Shown here in pieces: positions 60,944 to 64,000 of a stretch of DNA of 64,000 nucleotides. The stretch is from Cumulibacter soli (GTDB lineage: Bacteria; Actinomycetota; Actinomycetes; Mycobacteriales; Antricoccaceae). Below the pieces are notes generated by a model. It did no database searches. It was given only the letters and a program-made list of their open reading frames with translations, and was not told the DNA's origin. The DNA lies in the NCBI RefSeq assembly GCF_004382795.1, contig NZ_SMSG01000003.1, forward strand, positions 496,001 through 560,000, given 5' to 3'. Position 1 is the first letter of the stretch; every line of letters starts with the position of its first letter. The position numbers and the translations under genes were made by a program.

Positions 60944-61411
60944 ATGACGAATTGGGAACCGATCCTCGCGGCCGTGACCGAAGCACTCAGCGGCGATAAG
61001 GACAGTGGGCGTCAGCAGCTCACCGCCTGTTGGGAGACGACGAGCGATGATGATCAGGCCCAGCGGTGTGTCATCGCGCATTACCTAGCCGACTTGCAGG
61101 ACGACCTTGCCTACGAAGTCGCGTGGGATGAACGTGCGCTCGCCGCGCACCCCTATGTCAGTGACGCGGACCTGACGCCGGTGGGGATCGCTGACGCGGC
61201 CGCACTCGCGCCCAGTCTCCATCTAAATCTCGGCGACGGGTATCTGCGGCAAGAACGGTTCGAGGACGCTGAACGCCAACTGCACCTCGGCCTGGCTCGC
61301 GTGCACACCCTCGCAGACGACGGATACGGGCAACTGATCCGCAGCGGACTCGACCGCCTTGCCGAGCGCTTATCGGCGGGAACGGCGGCGAATCCTGCGC
61401 TCGGTCGCTAG
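60944..61411 (+). CDS. Hypothetical TPR-like protein
   Basis: 155 residues, acidic and helical. DQAQRCVIAHYLADLQDDLA, YEVAWDERALAAHPYVSDAD, LHLNLGDGYLRQERFEDAER and QLHLGLARVHTLADDGYGQL have tetratricopeptide-like spacing (Ala/Gly/Leu pattern). No signal peptide. Likely a protein-interaction module; the function is unknown. Similar short TPR proteins are common in actinobacteria. Confidence 0.8.
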   Translation: MTNWEPILAAVTEALSGDKDSGRQQLTACWETTSDDDQAQRCVIAHYLADLQDDLAYEVAWDERALAAHPYVSDADLTPVGIADAAALAPSLHLNLGDGYLRQERFEDAERQLHLGLARVHTLADDGYGQLIRSGLDRLAERLSAGTAANPALGR

Positions 61412-61440
61412 TGAGGGAGCGCAGTCGCGCGCCGCGAGCG

Positions 61441-62100
61441 TTAGGGCTTCGTCCACGAGATCGTGTGACGGAAGGCGAGTCGGTGACGTATCTGGGCGCC
61501 CGGCATCGCCTTCCTGAGGATCGTCCTGATGTGCGCGAACGGGACGGTGGGGTCTTTAACAGGAAAGCTGTCGGTCTGCGGAACCTGCTGCGCCTTGGGC
61601 GACTTGATCAGTCCGATCACTGGAGTCGTCACCATGGCTGCGACGTCCCAGCAGAGGTCGCGCAGCCCTGCCAATGGCGCCAAACCCACACATAGGAATC
61701 GGCCGCCGGGCGCGAGCCGTTCGGCGACCTCAGACAACGCCTCATCGACGTCCAGGTGGTGCAATACGGCGATCATCGTGATCAGGTCCGCGCCATCTGG
61801 AATTCTGCCGCCGTCTGTCACCGATACGTTCGGGAGTTTCGCGCATCGTTGTGCGGCAGTCGCGCGCATCTGCGGCGAGGTATCCATCGCTATTACCTGG
61901 GTGAACCGCGGCGCCAACGAGGCCGCCAATTTGCCCTGTCCGCAGCCCACGTCGACGGCAAACTCCCGGCGTCCGGGCAAATTGCGCAGAATCCACGGAT
62001 GAAAGAAGTCGTTGTGGCTCCACGGGTGTCGCCGATTGAACTCATCCAGCCCGTTCACGGCACCTTGAACGACGTCGGGGATCCGGGCGCGCGAACTCAC
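61441..62100 (-). CDS. SAM-dependent methyltransferase (class I)
   Basis: 219 residues. Motif I FAVDVGCGQGKLAASLAPRF (about 47-66), motif II VIAMDTSPQMRATAAQRC, then DGADLITMIAVLHHLDVDEA and RLAPGGRFLCVGLAPL. UbiE/methyltransf_11 type; substrate unknown. Converges on the TPR-like gene, gap 29 bp. Confidence 0.88.
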   Translation of the reverse strand: MSSRARIPDVVQGAVNGLDEFNRRHPWSHNDFFHPWILRNLPGRREFAVDVGCGQGKLAASLAPRFTQVIAMDTSPQMRATAAQRCAKLPNVSVTDGGRIPDGADLITMIAVLHHLDVDEALSEVAERLAPGGRFLCVGLAPLAGLRDLCWDVAAMVTTPVIGLIKSPKAQQVPQTDSFPVKDPTVPFAHIRTILRKAMPGAQIRHRLAFRHTISWTKP

Positions 62101-62177
62101 GTCACCAGCCTACGGCGCCACCTCGCCGGCGTCCGTGCCGTTCGCTAGGCGCGTCACCTCACCGCTAGGTTGTGGGT

Positions 62178-62822
62178 ATGCCGAGTTACACCGAGCCGCA
62201 ATGGAGTCGGTCCGCGCTCGTGCTGATCGATGTCCAGAATGACTTCGTCGAGCCGAACGGCGCAATGCCCGTGCCGGGCACGGCCGAGTTGCTACCTCAA
62301 CTCACCGCGCTCGCCGATGCCTTCCGCAGCACGCACCGACCCGTCGCTCACGTCGTGCGGTTGTACGTGCCGCATGGCAGCGACACCGATCTTGCACGAC
62401 GCGCGTCGATCGAGGCAGGTACGCAGATCGTCGCACCGCACACCCCTGGCTCGCAGATTCCGCAACCGCTTCTCCCGCGGCGTACGGCGCTCGATTCCGC
62501 GCTACTGCTTAGCCATGCGCCGCAGATCGTCGGCGCTCGCGAACGCATCTATTACAAGCCGCGGTGGAGCGCGTTCTACCGAACGAGCCTGGATGACTGG
62601 CTGCGCGCGTGCGAGGTCACCACCGTCGTCGTCGCGGGATGTAACCTGCCGAACTGCCCACGGGCGACTCTGTTCGATGCCAGCAACCGGGATTACCGTG
62701 CGGTGCTGGCCGCCGACGCGACCTCGCAGTCCACGCCCGAACGCCTGGCCGATCTTGCCCTTATCGGCACCGAGGTTTGGACGACGGACGCGATCGTAAC
62801 CGCGATCGCTCAGGCGGCCTGA
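62178..62822 (+). CDS. Isochorismatase-family cysteine hydrolase
   Basis: 214 residues from the ATG (GTG two codons earlier also possible). The Asp-Lys-Cys triad is visible: LVLIDVQNDF (Asp near 19), ERIYYKPRWSAFYRT (Lys), and VVAGCNLPNCPRATLFDASN, where the nucleophile should be the second cysteine, with the family Thr-X-hydrophobic pattern behind it. Such enzymes hydrolyse amides, nicotinamide or isochorismate; substrate unknown. The last 13 bp overlap the convergent MFS gene. Confidence 0.9.
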   Translation: MPSYTEPQWSRSALVLIDVQNDFVEPNGAMPVPGTAELLPQLTALADAFRSTHRPVAHVVRLYVPHGSDTDLARRASIEAGTQIVAPHTPGSQIPQPLLPRRTALDSALLLSHAPQIVGARERIYYKPRWSAFYRTSLDDWLRACEVTTVVVAGCNLPNCPRATLFDASNRDYRAVLAADATSQSTPERLADLALIGTEVWTTDAIVTAIAQAA

Positions 62823-64000
62823 CGTTCTCGCGCACGGCGTACGACGGCCCGGCCCGGCACAGCCAAGATGACCGCGAGCACCACCGCCGCTACCCCTAAT
62901 CCAGCCACGGTCTCGGGCTGCTCCATGGTGTTAGGGCCCCAGATCAGAGACAGGATCGTGCCACTGGAGTACCCGACGTACACCGCGATATAAAACATCG
63001 AGATCAGCGCGCCACGGCGATCCGGTGGGGCCAATAGGTCGGACACCATGACTCCGGAGGTCATCGCGAGGCCGGTACCTAGCCCGATTAGCGCCGTAGC
63101 CGGGATCACCCAGAGCCATCCGCCCGGCTGCACGGCCAGCACGCCAAGGGCGCACCCTGCTGCTCCGGTAGCTCCGGCGAGCCATCCACTCACCGACGGC
63201 CCTAGGCGCTTCGCGATGCCCGCGGCCACCACGGCACCAACCTGTACCACTAGCGCGCTAATCCCCAAGATGACGTAGACCTGGTCGAATCCTGCATTCC
63301 CGATCTGAATGGGGAACCCCAGGATCGACAGCATTGCGAATGCGTAGACACACAACCCGCACGGCACCAAATACCAGACGTAACCCGCGCGCGTTCCGGT
63401 CGGCAGGCCAATCTGGATCCGGCCGGAGCGCTGCCGGGTCATGGTCTCCGGCAGCACGCGGGCGACGAGGATCCCAGGAATCAGTAGCGCCAGGATCACC
63501 AGGATGGTCAGCGCATGCTTCCACGGCAGCCACTGCACGAACAGCGCCGACAGGAACGGCCCGATGCCGAATCCCAATGCCTGGAATGCGCTCGCCCGCG
63601 CTGCGGCGCCCGCGGCGTTCTTGGTGCCCACGAGCTCCCGCAACCACACGGTGCCGACGGTGAACACGGCCCCAGAGGCCAAGCCCTGCACAAACCGCGC
63701 GATCAGGATCATCGGTTCGCCGAGCGAAGCGGCGGCCAACAGACCGATCAATGACACGACGATCAGGCACATCGACGGAACTACCACACGCTTGCGGCCG
63801 TACCGGTCCGAAAGCGGACCGCCGAAGACAAACGCGAACATCAGCCCGATCGCGTACACGGTGAAGAACACGGTGAGCATCGTGGTGCTCAATTCGAGTT
63901 CTCGGGTGTACAGCAGCATGATCGGCGAGATGCCCTGCGCGGAGTACCCCACTGCGAACAGTGCGAAGCACATCAGCCACTGTTGACGCCGCGAACCGAC
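62810..64000 (-). CDS. MFS transporter, N-terminus beyond window edge
   Basis: At least 396 residues; the frame runs off the right edge (VGSRRQQWLMCFALFAVGYS), so the true start is outside. Twelve-helix major facilitator pattern: GISPIMLLYTRELELSTTML, the loop 2-3 motif GGPLSDRYGRKRV, helix 4-5 ARFVQGLASGAVFTVG, ending VRRARERQAA. Drug or metabolite exporter by pattern; the substrate is not predictable. Confidence 0.9.
   Translation of the reverse strand, partial: VGSRRQQWLMCFALFAVGYSAQGISPIMLLYTRELELSTTMLTVFFTVYAIGLMFAFVFGGPLSDRYGRKRVVVPSMCLIVVSLIGLLAAASLGEPMILIARFVQGLASGAVFTVGTVWLRELVGTKNAAGAAARASAFQALGFGIGPFLSALFVQWLPWKHALTILVILALLIPGILVARVLPETMTRQRSGRIQIGLPTGTRAGYVWYLVPCGLCVYAFAMLSILGFPIQIGNAGFDQVYVILGISALVVQVGAVVAAGIAKRLGPSVSGWLAGATGAAGCALGVLAVQPGGWLWVIPATALIGLGTGLAMTSGVMVSDLLAPPDRRGALISMFYIAVYVGYSSGTILSLIWGPNTMEQPETVAGLGVAAVVLAVILAVPGRAVVRRARERQAA

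Overview
The window comes from a high-GC Gram-positive bacterium of the Actinomycetota. Evidence for this includes dense, often ATGA-overlapping operons, GTG/TTG starts, an arsenate reductase and ArsR of actinobacterial type, a DtxR/IdeR-type iron box, an F420-type (LLM) oxidoreductase, an SCO6745-family protein, paired FadE-like acyl-CoA dehydrogenases, and a gene set matching mycobacterial iniB-iniA-iniC. It could belong to the Mycobacteriales or a neighbouring order; species cannot be told from the sequence. The window is chromosome-like: no rRNA, tRNA, CRISPR array, insertion sequence or prophage gene was seen.

Layout. 1-2.1 kb: arsenic operon arsR-acr3-arsC-arsM (arsM cut by the left edge). 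2.2-7.4 kb: SCO6745 protein, MerR regulator, MMPL transporter, TetR. 7.8-14.5 kb: an acyl-CoA dehydrogenase pair, a decayed TetR gene, HxlR regulator, methyltransferase, a TetR plus lipoprotein unit, and a decayed trmO. 14.5-19.6 kb: a four-gene siderophore ABC importer behind an iron box, plus an AraC regulator. 19.7-27.8 kb: MOSC protein, acyl-CoA ligase, APH-fold kinase, metallo-beta-lactamase-fold hydrolase, OPT transporter, methyltransferase, esterase. 27.9-29.7 kb: a type-II lumazine synthase behind an FMN riboswitch, thioesterase, TetR. 29.8-33.3 kb: HAD phosphatase, glycosyltransferase, LLM oxidoreductase, SRPBCC protein. 33.5-37.1 kb: a NarL-type two-component system divergent from an ABC-2 exporter.

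38-48.2 kb is the most unusual region. It encodes two dynamin-like GTPases (IniC- and IniA-like), a long Asn/Gly/Asp/Ser repeat protein with an IniB N-terminus, a 899-residue ATPase-LuxR regulator, an Hsp70-like actin-fold ATPase lacking a substrate-binding domain, and a second LuxR regulator, all on the minus strand. The Hsp70-like gene and the regulator overlap by four bases. Strong hairpins separate iniB from iniA, and two perfect palindromes precede the Hsp70-like gene. I read this as an envelope-stress or membrane-remodelling locus with its own sensor.

48.4-54 kb: an ArsR-type regulator rich in C-terminal histidines, divergent from a complete five-gene peptide/nickel-type ABC importer, with a 13-8-13 inverted repeat between them. 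54-64 kb: small proteins, a second binding-protein gene broken by two frameshifts, a second acyl-CoA dehydrogenase pair with an enoyl-CoA hydratase, a nucleotidyltransferase-fold protein, methyltransferase, isochorismatase-fold hydrolase and an MFS transporter running off the right edge.
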